Below, in pieces: positions 16,198 to 24,807 of a DNA stretch of 64,000 nt. This stretch comes from JALNZU01 sp964463695 (GTDB taxonomy: Bacteria > Bacteroidota > Bacteroidia > Bacteroidales > F082): the NCBI GenBank assembly GCA_964463695.1, contig CAYXCZ010000018.1, positions 27,510-91,509 of the forward strand. The letters are read 5' to 3'. The position numbers and the translations under genes were made by a program. The notes below the pieces were generated by a model. It worked only from the letters and a program-made list of their open reading frames with translations, was not told where the DNA came from and searched no databases. The stretch's first letter is position 1, and each line of letters starts with the position of its first letter.

Positions 16198-16923
16198 TTA
16201 TTGGTTTTCCAATTCTTTAAGTATTTTCTGGGCTTTAGTTTTGTAAATACTTCTGCCCGAAGAAATGGTATTTAATTGCTCAGTAGCTTTGTCAGATTGA
16301 TTGGTTCTCAGATAACAAAGGGCAAGATACCAATGGGCCTGATCAACGAAGAGGTTGTCGTTGTGATCTATGATTGCTTGAAAATCGAGGATAGCGCTAT
16401 CATAATCAGCTAATTCAACAAATGACAGTCCGCGATATAATTTACTCATCAAATTTTCTGATGACATATTAAACATCTTTACCGCGGCAGTATAATCGCC
16501 TGACTCGTAAAACTGCAGTCCCTGCATCACAGGCTGATCAATAGTTGAATTACCCGACCTTAATGCAAACGAGCCGCTTTCAGAAGTATAATATTGCTCA
16601 AAAAGCTTTTGTTGCTGATTGCCTGATTGCATTATTAAAATACCTCCGCCAACAGCTGCAAGTAGTAAAAGAGCTGCTGCCACAGCACTGTAAACAGGCA
16701 ACCCAAGAAATCTCCGTTTCTTTTGTTCACTTTCATGAATTGTTTGCAGTTTTTCCATCATGTCAATTTTTTTTGTTTGAACCAACATCTTTTTAAGCTC
16801 AATGTATGAACGTAAGTCGTTCGCAAGTTGAGGATCGGTTTCGAGTGCTCTTTTAAATTCCCACAAGTCATCTTCTTCCAACTCACCTCTAAGGTACTGT
16901 TCAATTTTTTTAAGGTTTTCCAT
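16198..16923 (-). CDS. Membrane protein with C-terminal TPR repeats, anti-sigma factor candidate
   Basis: A 241-residue protein. Residues 1-70 are charged and helical (EQYLRGELEEDDLWEFKRAL), resembling the sigma-binding part of anti-sigma proteins. Residues ~77-100 form one membrane segment (AVAAALLLLAAVGGGILIM). The remainder carries TPR-like repeats (LQFYESGDYTAAVKMF, LSFVELADYDSAILDFQ, LALCYLRTNQSDKATEQL) that would lie outside the cytoplasm. The start codon overlaps the end of the sigma factor gene by 14 bases, so the two are translationally coupled. The CxxC zinc motif of ZAS anti-sigma factors is absent. The function is inferred from layout and position. Confidence 0.75.
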   Translation of the reverse strand: MENLKKIEQYLRGELEEDDLWEFKRALETDPQLANDLRSYIELKKMLVQTKKIDMMEKLQTIHESEQKKRRFLGLPVYSAVAAALLLLAAVGGGILIMQSGNQQQKLFEQYYTSESGSFALRSGNSTIDQPVMQGLQFYESGDYTAAVKMFNMSSENLMSKLYRGLSFVELADYDSAILDFQAIIDHNDNLFVDQAHWYLALCYLRTNQSDKATEQLNTISSGRSIYKTKAQKILKELENQ

Positions 16924-17515
16924 GTTTAATCAGATTTTTATAAAGTGGATCTTCGTTAATTAATGTAATAAGTTTCTTAATGCATGCACGCTTTTTGTTA
17001 TACACAGATTGGGTGGAACTGAGCTTCATTCGGTTAAGCATAACCTCACTTGGCCTTTCGTTCTCAAGCAATCTGAGAATTTTTCTGCAGGATGGTTTGA
17101 GTAATTTCAGGTTACGAAAATAGGCTCTTAAGAGCGCATTCTCGAAGTATAAATCAGCAGCCATTTCTTCTGAAAAGTCAATTGCTTCATCAACTATTTC
17201 TGAATTAAACACCAGCTTATTGTCAACATTCCTGAATGATTTCATCCATATCCGCTTACTAAGCTCTACAAAGAACGTTTTGAAAGAAGAAGATACATGA
17301 AACGATTCGCCTTTAATTTCCAAAATGTCAATCAAAGTACTCATCGAATCTTGAAAAAGATCCCAGGCATCATCATTAGATCCACCGTATTTCCGAACCA
17401 TCTTTTTTACTGAAGAAAAATACTCAGTATACATGAATCGAAGAACGTTTTCATCTTGTTGAATGATACCTTGGATTATTTCTTTATCAGTATATTCTAA
17501 CATCTCTCTATACAT
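16910..17515 (-). CDS. ECF-type RNA polymerase sigma factor
   Basis: A ~201-residue sigma-70 family protein. Region 2 spans about residues 10-95 (VLRFMYTEYFSSVKKMVRKYG, then DDAWDLFQDSMSTLI). Region 4 follows near 140-190 with a helix-turn-helix (KILRLLENERPSEVMLNRMKLSS). The linker is longer and more acidic than usual. The first in-frame start is a TTG at 17524; I prefer the ATG at 17515, although a second ATG at 17503 is also possible. It overlaps the downstream membrane protein gene, which fits a sigma/anti-sigma pair sensing an envelope signal. The regulon is unknown. Confidence 0.82.
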   Translation of the reverse strand: MYREMLEYTDKEIIQGIIQQDENVLRFMYTEYFSSVKKMVRKYGGSNDDAWDLFQDSMSTLIDILEIKGESFHVSSSFKTFFVELSKRIWMKSFRNVDNKLVFNSEIVDEAIDFSEEMAADLYFENALLRAYFRNLKLLKPSCRKILRLLENERPSEVMLNRMKLSSTQSVYNKKRACIKKLITLINEDPLYKNLIKHGKP

Positions 17516-17732
17516 TAGTACCAATTAAATTGAAAAACGCATCACTTTTTTTAAATTATTTTTTTAAAACCTTTGTAAATAATTGATAATCAGTGAGAAA
17601 AAAATGCAAAAAACCGAAAACCCGTTTTCACTTTTTTTATGCTCATAATTAGCAAACTTAGTAAAAATGAGTAGAAAAATGCTAAATTTGAATCAAATTT
17701 TAAAAATGGGAAAAAGAAAGTTTAATTCGCAA

Positions 17733-18788
17733 ATGAAAATTCCTTTGTTTTTTTCTGGATTTACCCGTATAGTGTTTGTTTTCACACTGTTACATGCTTA
17801 TTGTGTTCTGTATGCACAGGATAACAGGCATTTACGCATCGTTTTTTATAATGCAGAAAACTTTTTTGACATTAAAGTTGATTCCACACGCGATTACAAT
17901 GCCTTCACACCGGAAGGTGATCAACATTGGACACTTAGTCGGTATTTTCTGAAGCGCAACAACCTTTTTAAGACGTTACTTGCGCTTGGAAAAGGTAATC
18001 CGCCAGCCCTAGTAGGGATGTGTGAGCTTGAAAATGAGGCAGTTCTTGAGGAACTCATATATCGGACGCCTTTGAAGAATACTGGTTATAAAATCGTTCA
18101 TTATGAATCGCCCGACAGAAGAGGTATCGATGTCGGACTGATTTATCGCTCCGACTTACTGACTTTGATACAAAGCGAACCAATCAATGTTCATGATCCT
18201 GATGATCCTGGTTTTCTTACCCGAGACATACTTTTTGCAGCATTCGAAACCTCCGCTTCCGACACTATATTTGTTTATGTCAACCACTGGCCTTCACGCT
18301 ATGGAGGTCAATTAGAGTCGGTTGATAAACGAATGCTTGCGGCAACAACTCTTCGAAGGCATTATGATTCACTTGTTTTGAAATTGCCGAGAGCAAAAGT
18401 GGTGATGATGGGCGATCTTAACGATAGCCCAGAAGATGACAGTGTTTTAAAAGGATTAAGGGCTTTTTCTCCGGAGTCGAACCTTCAGTCTGACGGGTTG
18501 ATTAATCTTTTTACAAATAAGGATAATCTGGGTTTTGATGGGACACTCAAACATGTTCATGATTGGCAAATATTTGATCAGATCATTGTGTCTCCGGCAC
18601 TCTTAGGCTCTGAAAAGGGTACACGTTACTGTAATGGAAGTGCTAGAATTTTTGTAGCAGATTTTTTGCTTGAGGACGATGAGAGGTACTTAGGTAAAAA
18701 ACTTCATCGCACATATTCAGGGCCAAATTACATTGGAGGCTTTAGCGACCACCTTCCTGTTTATATCGATTTGTGCTTGCCCGACTGA
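17733..18788 (+). CDS. Secreted endonuclease/exonuclease/phosphatase family protein
   Basis: About 351 residues from the chosen ATG. The N-terminus (MKIPLFFSG... to VLYAQ) is a signal peptide, which favours this start over in-frame ATGs at 17667 and 17706. The EEP fold follows, with FYNAENFFD, a catalytic Glu in CELENEAVLE, HWPSRYGG and the MMGDLNDSPED motif, ending in GGFSDHLPVYIDL. All metal and catalytic positions of the family (N, E, H, D-x-N, D-H) are visible. It probably cleaves phosphodiesters in extracellular or periplasmic nucleic acids or other substrates. The gene converges with, and overlaps by 28 bases, the cheB-like gene. Confidence 0.85.
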   Translation: MKIPLFFSGFTRIVFVFTLLHAYCVLYAQDNRHLRIVFYNAENFFDIKVDSTRDYNAFTPEGDQHWTLSRYFLKRNNLFKTLLALGKGNPPALVGMCELENEAVLEELIYRTPLKNTGYKIVHYESPDRRGIDVGLIYRSDLLTLIQSEPINVHDPDDPGFLTRDILFAAFETSASDTIFVYVNHWPSRYGGQLESVDKRMLAATTLRRHYDSLVLKLPRAKVVMMGDLNDSPEDDSVLKGLRAFSPESNLQSDGLINLFTNKDNLGFDGTLKHVHDWQIFDQIIVSPALLGSEKGTRYCNGSARIFVADFLLEDDERYLGKKLHRTYSGPNYIGGFSDHLPVYIDLCLPD

Positions 18789-19366
18789 GGTTTGTTACAT
18801 AGCTCGCCCAGCATTTTTGGTATCTCTTCCAGATGAAGAATCATTTCAACTTTACCGGTATTGATAGCTGCTTGAGGCATGATGGGCACTTCGGCACTTT
18901 CGGGATGTTGCGCAATGGTTAATCCACCCAAAGAATGAATCTTTTTAATGCCATTTGAACCGTCATCGTTAGCTCCGGTAAGGATAATGCCAATCAAACA
19001 TTGCATATAAACTTCTGCAGCACTCTCAAAAAGAATATCTATTGATGGTCGTGCATAACTAACCTTTTCTGAGACAGTTAAGCTTAAAGTTTCATCTTTT
19101 TCAACAAGAAGGTGATAATTTGCCGGTGCAATATACACATGATTTGACCGGATTGGCTCGCCCGAATCAGCCTCTTTCACATTCATGTGCGAAAGTTGAT
19201 TCAAATAATGCGCCATAAACCCATCTGATTGAGGATTGAGGTGCTGAACAATAATTATTGGAAGGCAAAATCCAGAAGGCAAAGCTGTAATAAGAGTTTT
19301 TAACGCTTTCAGGCCGCCAGCTGAGGTTCCAATAACCAACGCCTTGTATTTGTTGCATGTTTTCAC
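18761..19366 (-). CDS. CheB-type methylesterase domain protein without receiver domain
   Basis: A 201-residue stand-alone CheB catalytic domain. The triad is visible: S15 in VIGTSAGGLKAL, H42 in IVQHLNPQSDG and D135 in LTGANDDGSNGI. The N-terminal receiver domain that normally controls CheB is missing. It should hydrolyse glutamate methyl esters, or deamidate Gln, in a sensor protein. It lies 14 bases after cheR and downstream of a hybrid kinase in the same direction. No chemoreceptor, CheA or CheW gene is present in the window, so its target is probably one of the neighbouring kinases. The 3' end overlaps the convergent phosphodiesterase gene. Confidence 0.88.
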   Translation of the reverse strand: MKTCNKYKALVIGTSAGGLKALKTLITALPSGFCLPIIIVQHLNPQSDGFMAHYLNQLSHMNVKEADSGEPIRSNHVYIAPANYHLLVEKDETLSLTVSEKVSYARPSIDILFESAAEVYMQCLIGIILTGANDDGSNGIKKIHSLGGLTIAQHPESAEVPIMPQAAINTGKVEMILHLEEIPKMLGELCNKPQSGKHKSI

Positions 19367-19380
19367 TTCTTGTGTTTAAC

Positions 19381-20232
19381 TTATTGGACCTTTTTTTTGT
19401 AAATTTTTTCTTTCGGATCAACAATCTCAAAATGATTAAAGACTTCGGTGAACATGAGGTTCTCTTTTGATCCTAACCCAAGAAAACCACCTTTAACCAA
19501 ACTTTCTGAGAAAAGGCCAACAACTTTATTCTGAAGTTCTTTATTAAAATAAATCAATACATTTCTGCAAATTATTAAATGAACTTCTGCAAAAACACTA
19601 TCAGTAACCAGATTGTGTTCAGCGAAAACGATGTTTTGCTTCAGGTTTTGATCAAGTATTGCTGAATCATATTTTGCTATGTAATAATCAGAAAATGAAT
19701 GAGTTCCTCCTGATTGCTGATAGTTATATGTGAATTCCTTAATCTTGGCGATGGGATAAATTCCTTTTCGGGCTGTTTCAAGAACTACAGGATTGAAATC
19801 AGTGGCGTAAATCTGTGAACGTGCGTAAAGGCCTTCTTCTTTGAGCATTATTGCAAAGGAATAAACTTCTTCTCCTGTTGCGCAGCCTGCGTGCCAGATT
19901 TTGATGAAAGGGTAAGTTTTAAGAAGTGGAAAAACTTCTTTTCGCATCACATTGTAGAAAGAAGGGTCGCGGTACATCTCCGTGACATTGATTGAAAGAT
20001 CGCGCAACAGCACTTCAATAAAGCCTTGTTCGTGAAGTATTTTGTGTTGTAATTCGCTTATGCTATTTAACCCCAACGATTGCTGCCGATGCTTAATTCT
20101 ACGCTTTATATGAGCTCTGTTGTAATCGCGAAAGTCATAACCATACCTTTTGAAAACGGCTTCCAGTAACAGATCTATCTCTATATCCTGCGTTTGAATT
20201 TCTTTTAATAAATTATTTGTTGTCTCCATCAT
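19381..20232 (-). CDS. CheR-type glutamate methyltransferase
   Basis: A 283-residue methyltransferase with the CheR N-terminal helical domain (RRIKHRQQSLGLNSISEL) and the SAM-binding domain (KIWHAGCATGEEVYSFAI, IYATDFNPVVLETARKGIYP, LIICRNVLIYFNKELQNKVV). All the CheR hallmarks are present: R-rich helix, HAGCATGEE and CRNVLIYF. No TPR extension or pentapeptide-tether domain is seen. It lies 29 bases after the 1452-residue hybrid kinase and just before the CheB domain gene, so the three are likely one transcript. Its target is unknown; see the findings. Confidence 0.9.
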   Translation of the reverse strand: MMETTNNLLKEIQTQDIEIDLLLEAVFKRYGYDFRDYNRAHIKRRIKHRQQSLGLNSISELQHKILHEQGFIEVLLRDLSINVTEMYRDPSFYNVMRKEVFPLLKTYPFIKIWHAGCATGEEVYSFAIMLKEEGLYARSQIYATDFNPVVLETARKGIYPIAKIKEFTYNYQQSGGTHSFSDYYIAKYDSAILDQNLKQNIVFAEHNLVTDSVFAEVHLIICRNVLIYFNKELQNKVVGLFSESLVKGGFLGLGSKENLMFTEVFNHFEIVDPKEKIYKKKVQ

Positions 20233-20261
20233 CCTTATTTAAGTAGATGAAAGTGTGTTAT

Positions 20262-23200
20262 TTAGTAAAGCCATACCCGAAGTAATGAAATAAGTTTGCC
20301 TGTATCAAAAGGCTTTGTAAGATATTCATTTGCTCCGGCAGCAAGGCATTTATCGCGGTCATCCTTCATGGCCTTTGCAGTGAGAGCAATGATAGGAAGT
20401 TTAAGAAATCGCTTGTCTTTTCTTATTTCTTTCATTGCCTCATAACCGTCCATTTCCGGCATCATAATATCCATCAGAACGAGATCAGTCTTAGGATTGC
20501 TATGAAGCTTTTCAATACCTTCACGTCCGTTTTTGGCAATGATAAGTTTCATGTTGTACTGATCAAGGAAACTTGTGAGTGCAAAAACATTGCGCATGTC
20601 GTCATCCACAATTAAAAGCGTTTTGCCTTCCAACACATCTTCCCTGGGGAGAATGTTTTTAAGCATTTCCTGTTTCTTTTTTGGTAATTTCGACTCTACC
20701 TGATGTAAGAAAAGTGTTGATTCGGATAATAACCGTTCAAATGAACGAGCTCCTTTCAGGATGATACTGTCTGCAAATTGCTGTAAATGAGTGTTTTCAT
20801 CTTGAGTCATTTCGTGAGCAGTGTAAACAATTACAGGAAGCATCTTTAGTGAATCATCTTTTTTGATGTTTTCGAGTAATTCAAATCCAGTCATTCCCTG
20901 GAGTCCCAAATCCAGAATCATACAATCGAATGATTCATTCTGAAGAACCTCCCAGGCAGCTTCGCCCGAACCAACTGCTTTGATTTCAACTTCATCTGAA
21001 GTCATTAAACCAACTATGCTTTTCCTTGTTATATCATCATCTTCAACAATCAGGAGCTTCCGGTTTGTGTTGCCAACCACACTCTCAATTTTGTCGAAAG
21101 CTGATTCAAGCGATTCCTTGCTGACTGGTTTCATCAAATAACCAATTGCTCCCTGTTTTAAAGTGTCGAGTGTACGGTCGGAGGCCGAAACGAAATGGAC
21201 TGGGATATGGCGGGTTCTGCTGTTCTTTTTCAAGCGATCCATCACTTCGTATCCATCAATTCCCGGTAATCCGATATCAAGGATAATGGCGCTTGGAACA
21301 TAAAAATCAGCATAGTGTAAGCCGGATTCACCATCACTTGCAAGCAAACATTTGAAATGATGTTCGTTAGCAAGGTCTTTTATCAAACTTGCAAAATTTG
21401 GATCATCTTCAATCACCAGCAAGACTTTGTCGCCTGGACTTATCATATGCCTGTCGTCGCGCTGATCTTCAGCAGGCTCAATAAGGTTTTGTTCGGATTC
21501 AATAGTTACACCAGATTTAACGGGTGGTTTTATATCTTCCGATTGAGTTTCTTTTTGAGTAGTCTGATTGACTTTTAAACCCTCATTTTCTGAAAGTGAA
21601 ACAGGCAGATAAAGGGTAAAAGTTGTTCCTTCGCCTTCTTTACTTTCAACTTCGATTGAACCACCTAACAGCTCAGTAAATGCTTTTGAAATGCTTAGTC
21701 CAAGTCCTGTGCCACCATATTTACGACTTGTTGTCCCATCAGCCTGTGTAAACGCATTGAAAATCAACTCAAGTTTGTTTGGTGCAATTCCAATACCGGT
21801 GTCTTTAACTGCAAATGCTATTCGTTGCTGGTCAGTTGATGAACTGCCAGGTTTTTCTGGGCGATAAATATTTAAACTGATACTTCCTTTATGAGTAAAT
21901 TTCAATGCGTTGGAATACAGGTTCTTGAGTACCTGAAAAATACGCTGACTATCCGTTTTAATGGATTCAGGGAGGTTTTTGCTGATGTTAATAAACAGCT
22001 CAAGTCCTTTTTTCTCAGCCAGAGGACCGAATGTTTTCGAAACATAAGTTGCAATATCTTCCAGATACAAGGATTCGATAAACAAATCAATTTTGCCTGA
22101 TTCAACTTTGCTAAGATCCAATATTTCGTTTATTAATTCAAGCAAATCAGAGCCCGAGCTGTTGATTGTTCTAGCATATTCCAATTCTTTTGGATCCAGA
22201 TGTTGCTTCTTGTTTTCGGCAAGCAACTGTGATAATACCAAAATACTGTTGAGTGGAGTTCTAAGTTCGTGTGACATATTTGCCAAAAACTCCGATTTGT
22301 ATCGCGAAGCCATCTCCAAATCTTTTGCCTTTGCTTCAATTTCTTTACGAGCAACTTCTAATTCGATATTCTTTTCGCGTATAGCATCCCGCTGTGCTTC
22401 AAGGGCTTTCGTTCGTTCTTCCAGCTCCTCATTTGTAACTTTCAGTTCTTCCTGTTGTGCCTGCAAGTTTTCTTCCGAAATACGCAATGCAGCAGTCTGT
22501 TCTTGTAATTCTTCGTTAGCTTGGCGAAGTTCTTCTTGTTGCACGGCTAGTTCGTTAGCTTGCTCCTGGGTTTGACGAAGCAACTCCCTGACTTTTTCGG
22601 CAGCTTTGGCCGTACGTATTGCTATCGCAATATTTACTGCAGCCTGATGGATAAAAGTCTTTTTTAAGTCATCAATGGGCTGAGCTGAAATCAATTCAAC
22701 AACACCTGTTAGGATTCCTTCGTGTACAAGCGGAAATACGATACAATCCTGAGCTTGAATGGAATGGTTGCCAAAATCTATTTTTAATGGCTTTGTCGAT
22801 GAATGAATGTGTGTTAAGTTAAGTGTTTTTGCAACCTGTCCAACGATTCCTTCGCCAACAGGTATTTTTTCCATTCCAGATTTCTCAGAATTAGTTGTGC
22901 CGCAACTTGAACGCAATTCGAGTGTGTTTTCAGTATCGTCAGTAATGTATATAAAGCCGGCAGGAGCACCAATGTATTTTCCCAGGAAATGAATAATTTT
23001 TTCTGAAAGGACATCAACAGATGAAACTCCACTCAATTCGGTATCCAACAAATTTATACCTGTTTTGAGCCAATCCTGATTAGAATTCGAAATAGCGTTA
23101 GAATTTAGGGTACGGGTCATCTCAAATAACGAAATGTTCAACGTGTCATTTTCACTTCTTGGAACAACGTTAACACTGTAATCGCCCTGAGCAATCCGAT

Positions 23201-24620
23201 TAGCCTGAGTAACAACTTGTCTGAAACTTTCAACCATTTCGTTCATCGAAGTCCCTAAAATGTCTTTTTCGCTTCTGATTTCAACTTTTTCGCTATAATC
23301 ACCTTTTGCCATGAGACGCGCAACATTGGCATATTTTTGTAACGCATTCACCAAACGGTTGAATGTATTCACCATTTCGCCAATTTCATTGGAAGGTGCT
23401 TTGATAACTTTGTTATCTAACTGGCCTTCAGCTACTTCTTTTGCCCATGACGAAAGTTGTTTGATTGGGTTTACAAACCAACGCGTTACGAGGATCGAAA
23501 TCAAAAAAACAAGAATAATAGTTATAATGAAGGTGATTTTTACAATATCAGATAGTTTCCGGGCATAAGCGAAAGCTTCACTATGTTCTATTTCCTCGAT
23601 AAGTGTCCAGTTTACTCCAAGTTCTTCAACTGCATCAAGATGACGATAAATGCCTAGCACATATTTTCCTTCAAGGTCGCTATCGTAGGTTGATACTTTT
23701 TCCTTGTCAAGCTCTTTATCGACTAGTAGTTGTTTGTTATTTCTGTTTTGAAGCGAAAAAAGCCAATCTTTTACTTTTTGATTCTTAACTTCTATCGTAA
23801 GTATCTGACTGTTGCCTTTAAATCGCAATGCAGATCGCAGAAGTTGGTCGTCACCAACGATATATGCCTGACCTGTTTCTCCATAACCAGCCTCCTGACT
23901 AATGATCTGGTTGATTCGGTCCATCGATACCATTAAAGCAATCACTCCAACAATTTCGTTTTTTTCGTTCACCACTGAAACCGCAAAGAACCCAGACAAT
24001 TTATTGTATGCAGGTTCATAGAATTCAAGATCAGAGAAGGTGTTCTTGCGTGTTTCCAGTACAGTTCTTACAGTTGAAGCAAATTTTGTAAATCTTAAAT
24101 CGCTTGTAAGCAGGTTTTTGCCAAGATCACTTTGCTCACGCAACGTAAAGAGAATTGTCCCTTTGTTATCAATATAATAAATATCCTCATAGCCATTTTT
24201 GGTGGCTAAGTTTTTGAATTCGTCACGATGTTCTTCAGTAAGGCTATTGTATAATGGTGTGTTTTTAAATTGTTTAAAATTTCCCTGATTGCTTTCCAAA
24301 CCTTCACTCAGGTTAGCTATAAAATTGATATCAGCTTTCTGTCTGCTGTTAAACTCCAGAAAATCAATAATTTCATTAAAAAAAGTGTTGATATATTCTT
24401 CCCTTAATTGTGAAGTAGTTTGAAGGGATTTCTCAGCTACTATTGTTAAACCATGGTAGGCGTTCAAGAAATTGATAAAACTTATAGAAGCCAGGGGAAC
24501 GATTGAAATAGTTAGAAACCAAATCAATAGTGATTTACCTACTCCAATATAACGCCATGACCGAAAAGAGTATTTAAGTTTTTCCCAGGTTGTAGCTTTA
24601 TTATAATCCAGATTTTCCAT
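20262..24620 (-). CDS. Large hybrid sensor histidine kinase (sensor-HAMP-GAF-coil-HisKA-HATPase-3xREC)
   Basis: 1452 residues. There is a membrane segment near 27-55, an extracytoplasmic dCache-like sensor region ~56-355, and a second membrane segment ~360-382. HAMP repeats follow to ~505 (three in tandem, KGDYSEKVEIRSEKD and QGDYSVNVVPRSEND), then a GAF domain ~535-670 and a long coiled coil ~672-775 rich in QQEEL, NEEL and EER units. HisKA has H784 (NMSHELRTPLNS); then come HATPase (GIGIAPNKLE, GGTGLGLSIS) and three receivers starting near 1065 (VIEDD), 1190 (LIVEDDD) and 1335 (LIVDDDM). No output domain is visible, so signalling must leave by phosphorelay. It is cotranscribed with cheR and cheB. 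Confidence 0.93.
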   Translation of the reverse strand: MENLDYNKATTWEKLKYSFRSWRYIGVGKSLLIWFLTISIVPLASISFINFLNAYHGLTIVAEKSLQTTSQLREEYINTFFNEIIDFLEFNSRQKADINFIANLSEGLESNQGNFKQFKNTPLYNSLTEEHRDEFKNLATKNGYEDIYYIDNKGTILFTLREQSDLGKNLLTSDLRFTKFASTVRTVLETRKNTFSDLEFYEPAYNKLSGFFAVSVVNEKNEIVGVIALMVSMDRINQIISQEAGYGETGQAYIVGDDQLLRSALRFKGNSQILTIEVKNQKVKDWLFSLQNRNNKQLLVDKELDKEKVSTYDSDLEGKYVLGIYRHLDAVEELGVNWTLIEEIEHSEAFAYARKLSDIVKITFIITIILVFLISILVTRWFVNPIKQLSSWAKEVAEGQLDNKVIKAPSNEIGEMVNTFNRLVNALQKYANVARLMAKGDYSEKVEIRSEKDILGTSMNEMVESFRQVVTQANRIAQGDYSVNVVPRSENDTLNISLFEMTRTLNSNAISNSNQDWLKTGINLLDTELSGVSSVDVLSEKIIHFLGKYIGAPAGFIYITDDTENTLELRSSCGTTNSEKSGMEKIPVGEGIVGQVAKTLNLTHIHSSTKPLKIDFGNHSIQAQDCIVFPLVHEGILTGVVELISAQPIDDLKKTFIHQAAVNIAIAIRTAKAAEKVRELLRQTQEQANELAVQQEELRQANEELQEQTAALRISEENLQAQQEELKVTNEELEERTKALEAQRDAIREKNIELEVARKEIEAKAKDLEMASRYKSEFLANMSHELRTPLNSILVLSQLLAENKKQHLDPKELEYARTINSSGSDLLELINEILDLSKVESGKIDLFIESLYLEDIATYVSKTFGPLAEKKGLELFINISKNLPESIKTDSQRIFQVLKNLYSNALKFTHKGSISLNIYRPEKPGSSSTDQQRIAFAVKDTGIGIAPNKLELIFNAFTQADGTTSRKYGGTGLGLSISKAFTELLGGSIEVESKEGEGTTFTLYLPVSLSENEGLKVNQTTQKETQSEDIKPPVKSGVTIESEQNLIEPAEDQRDDRHMISPGDKVLLVIEDDPNFASLIKDLANEHHFKCLLASDGESGLHYADFYVPSAIILDIGLPGIDGYEVMDRLKKNSRTRHIPVHFVSASDRTLDTLKQGAIGYLMKPVSKESLESAFDKIESVVGNTNRKLLIVEDDDITRKSIVGLMTSDEVEIKAVGSGEAAWEVLQNESFDCMILDLGLQGMTGFELLENIKKDDSLKMLPVIVYTAHEMTQDENTHLQQFADSIILKGARSFERLLSESTLFLHQVESKLPKKKQEMLKNILPREDVLEGKTLLIVDDDMRNVFALTSFLDQYNMKLIIAKNGREGIEKLHSNPKTDLVLMDIMMPEMDGYEAMKEIRKDKRFLKLPIIALTAKAMKDDRDKCLAAGANEYLTKPFDTGKLISLLRVWLY

Positions 24621-24807
24621 GAAATTTAATTACACGTGCTTGAGTTGACAAAAGGGGATAGTCCATTTTGAACCGTAATGTTCAACGAAGTTGATGGTCC
24701 AAACAAGAAATTCTTCAACAGGATTGATTTTCCGTTTTTTAATAAATCCAAGCCATGGTTAATAATCATCTTTACTATTTATAATTTTAATTATCAATTA
24801 CTTATAA

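Noticed and set aside
22093..22575. A 160-codon plus-strand open frame opposite the large hybrid kinase
   Set aside because: It mirrors the repetitive Glu/Gln coiled-coil of the kinase on the other strand, giving a Ser/Cys-rich product with no recognisable domain.
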